Positions 62,868 through 64,000 of a DNA stretch of 64,000 nucleotides are shown here, one piece after another. The DNA is from an uncultured Prevotellaceae bacterium (lineage in GTDB: Bacteria; Bacteroidota; Bacteroidia; Bacteroidales; Bacteroidaceae), in assembly GCA_900316585.1 (NCBI GenBank), contig ONDM01000002.1, positions 1-64,000 of the forward strand, read 5' to 3'. A program made the position numbers and the translations under genes. Position 1 is the stretch's first letter, and the number at the start of each line of letters is the position of its first letter. The notes under the pieces are model-generated. The model did not search any database. It saw nothing but the letters and a program-made list of their open reading frames with translations, and was not told the origin of the DNA.

Positions 62868-64000
62868 TCAGTCTTCCACATTTACCAGTCCCTTACTATT
62901 GAAATGCACGTAGGCAATCTTGGTGTTGGCAAAGCCACCTTTCTCACCCTGCCTTTCGAACTTGATGAAATTCTGGTATGGACGGATGGAAATATCATTT
63001 AGATGCTCTTCCAGGGCTGTGCCGTAGGCAGACAGACTCTTGATCATGTAGTAAGCCGTGTCAAAGCCGATGGTAGGCACAGAAGGCATGAGGGTAGGGA
63101 GTTCTGCACGGAACCAGTGCTGATAGTTTCTGGCCAGCTTCTTGGACTGGGCATTACCAGGGTTGAACCAGACCTTCGTATAAATATAGGTGTCGGTCGT
63201 GTAGAAGCTGGATTTCAGCTCATTGGCTAGGCTGAGCCATTCCTTGTGTCCGAATACCGTAATCTTGTATTTCGGATTATTGGAAACGATGCTTTTCCAT
63301 TTGGTCATGAAACGACGCAGGAGTGCGAGGTTGGCAGAGTTTGGCACCAGCACATTCTGTTTGCTGGACTCCAAAGTCTTGAAGATATCTTCGTTGGCTG
63401 AATTGATATTCAGGAACTTGTACGTCATATTCTTTTCCGTGAGTGCCTGCCTGATTCTGGAAGTCAGTTCACCTCGTGAAGAACGGGCATCCTCATCATC
63501 CATATCCACGATGATGACATTCACGTTGCTTCTGCCGAACTTACGCATGAAATATTCAGTGACAGCCGTATACAACTGATTGTTGTTCCCGTTCATGGTG
63601 AACAAGTAAGGATTCCTTTCCACCTCGTTCGGCTGCGTCAAGACCAGACGGATTTGTCTGTTCCTGGCGAACTCCGAGATTTTACGCTCATTCTGCTCAA
63701 TCTGAGGACAGAACAGCAGATCGGCGTTCATGAGGGCCGGCTCACGGAGCAGGCTGTCCACTTTCTCCTCATTGGCACCCGTGTCACAGATGGTCAGGTC
63801 CATATTGACACCCTCGTTCTTCAGACTGTCGATAGCCAGCATGAAGCCCCTGTAGTACATGGTAGAGCTAGCCTCTTTCGCCTTGTTGGTGCTACTGAAC
63901 GGCAACAGCAGGGCAACCTTCATCATGCCGTAGTAAGAGACTTCAGGAACACTGGTAGCGAACAGCTCCTCATTTTCCGGGTCCACATTCTTGACCACCT
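62868..64000 (-). CDS. Periplasmic-binding-fold protein (LysM/ABC substrate-binding type), N-terminus outside window
   Basis: 377 codons open to the right edge; the codon read as a start at 63998 is a GTG inside the gene. KVALLLPFSS, STMYYRGFMLAIDSLKNEG and FLIxxTQP-like segments (IRLVLTQPNEVERNPYLFTM) show a type I periplasmic-binding fold similar to LivJ-like receptors. In Bacteroidales such domains are preceded by LysM repeats that bind peptidoglycan, which would lie beyond the edge. Ligand unknown. Confidence 0.7.
   Translation of the reverse strand, partial: VVKNVDPENEELFATSVPEVSYYGMMKVALLLPFSSTNKAKEASSTMYYRGFMLAIDSLKNEGVNMDLTICDTGANEEKVDSLLREPALMNADLLFCPQIEQNERKISEFARNRQIRLVLTQPNEVERNPYLFTMNGNNNQLYTAVTEYFMRKFGRSNVNVIIVDMDDEDARSSRGELTSRIRQALTEKNMTYKFLNINSANEDIFKTLESSKQNVLVPNSANLALLRRFMTKWKSIVSNNPKYKITVFGHKEWLSLANELKSSFYTTDTYIYTKVWFNPGNAQSKKLARNYQHWFRAELPTLMPSVPTIGFDTAYYMIKSLSAYGTALEEHLNDISIRPYQNFIKFERQGEKGGFANTKIAYVHFNSKGLVNVED

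Noticed and set aside
1-64000. CRISPR arrays and tRNA or rRNA genes
   Set aside because: No regularly spaced direct repeats with unique spacers and no cloverleaf or rRNA segments were seen; the palindromic repeats at 5104-5236 and 10257-10345 lack spacer regularity.

Overview
The window reads as a chromosomal segment from a member of the Bacteroidales (Bacteroides/Phocaeicola/Prevotella-like). Evidence: promoters of the Bacteroidota type (TTTG, 19-20 bases, TAnnTTTG) recur in front of genes and operons; the polysaccharide locus opens with an UpxY-type NusG paralog; and the housekeeping block (short SerA, DUF1015 protein, Bacteroidota-type omega subunit, DUF4293 protein, PorT-like barrel) is typical of that order. 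The species cannot be fixed from sequence alone.

Layout. (1) 1-2475: a partial DNA glycosylase and a GT-C-like membrane protein. (2) 2570-9021: an AT-rich, defence-island-like stretch. It holds a frameshifted gene of unknown function, a retron-like reverse transcriptase (RT) preceded by a 76-residue basic/hydrophobic protein and a ~300-base untranslated leader with its own consensus promoter, and a complete three-gene ABC-three-component (ABC-3C) system: nuclease-like sensor/effector, middle component and DUF3732 SMC-like ATPase. (3) 9022-10644: a decayed IS21-type istB and two clusters of palindromic repeats. (4) 10645-43218: one long leftward exopolysaccharide/capsule locus of 24 intact genes. 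In transcription order it runs UpxY, CapD/PglF-like dehydratase, two OmpA-like barrels, DegT aminotransferase, Wza-like exporter, Wzc-like tyrosine kinase, CpsB-like phosphatase, a phosphodiesterase-like lipoprotein, Wzx flippase, then glycosyltransferases interleaved with four acyltransferase-3 proteins, an EptA-like phosphoethanolamine transferase, an unusual nucleotidyltransferase/ParB-like pair, an EpsG-like polymerase and a LicD protein. (5) 43667-64000: housekeeping genes: xylB-xylA, manC-dedA, an acyltransferase, glnS, a probable small RNA, rarA, a DEAD-box helicase, serC-serA-DUF1015-yigZ, uvrB, bamD-rpoZ-DUF4293, a PorT-like protein and a partial substrate-binding/LysM-type protein.

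How it works together. The capsule locus encodes a Wzx/Wzy-type pathway: the dehydratase and aminotransferase would make an amino-dideoxy sugar nucleotide, the glycosyltransferases build the repeat unit, Wzx flips it, EpsG polymerises it, and Wza/Wzc/CpsB control export and length. LicD, the EptA-like enzyme and several acyltransferases suggest a polymer decorated with phospho- and acyl groups. No initiating phosphoglycosyltransferase is visible, so priming probably depends on a gene elsewhere.

The best candidates for undescribed biology are the RT unit with its leader and small protein, the nucleotidyltransferase + ParB-like pair in the capsule operon, and the promoter-terminator cassette at 51215-51342 that looks like a small RNA gene.
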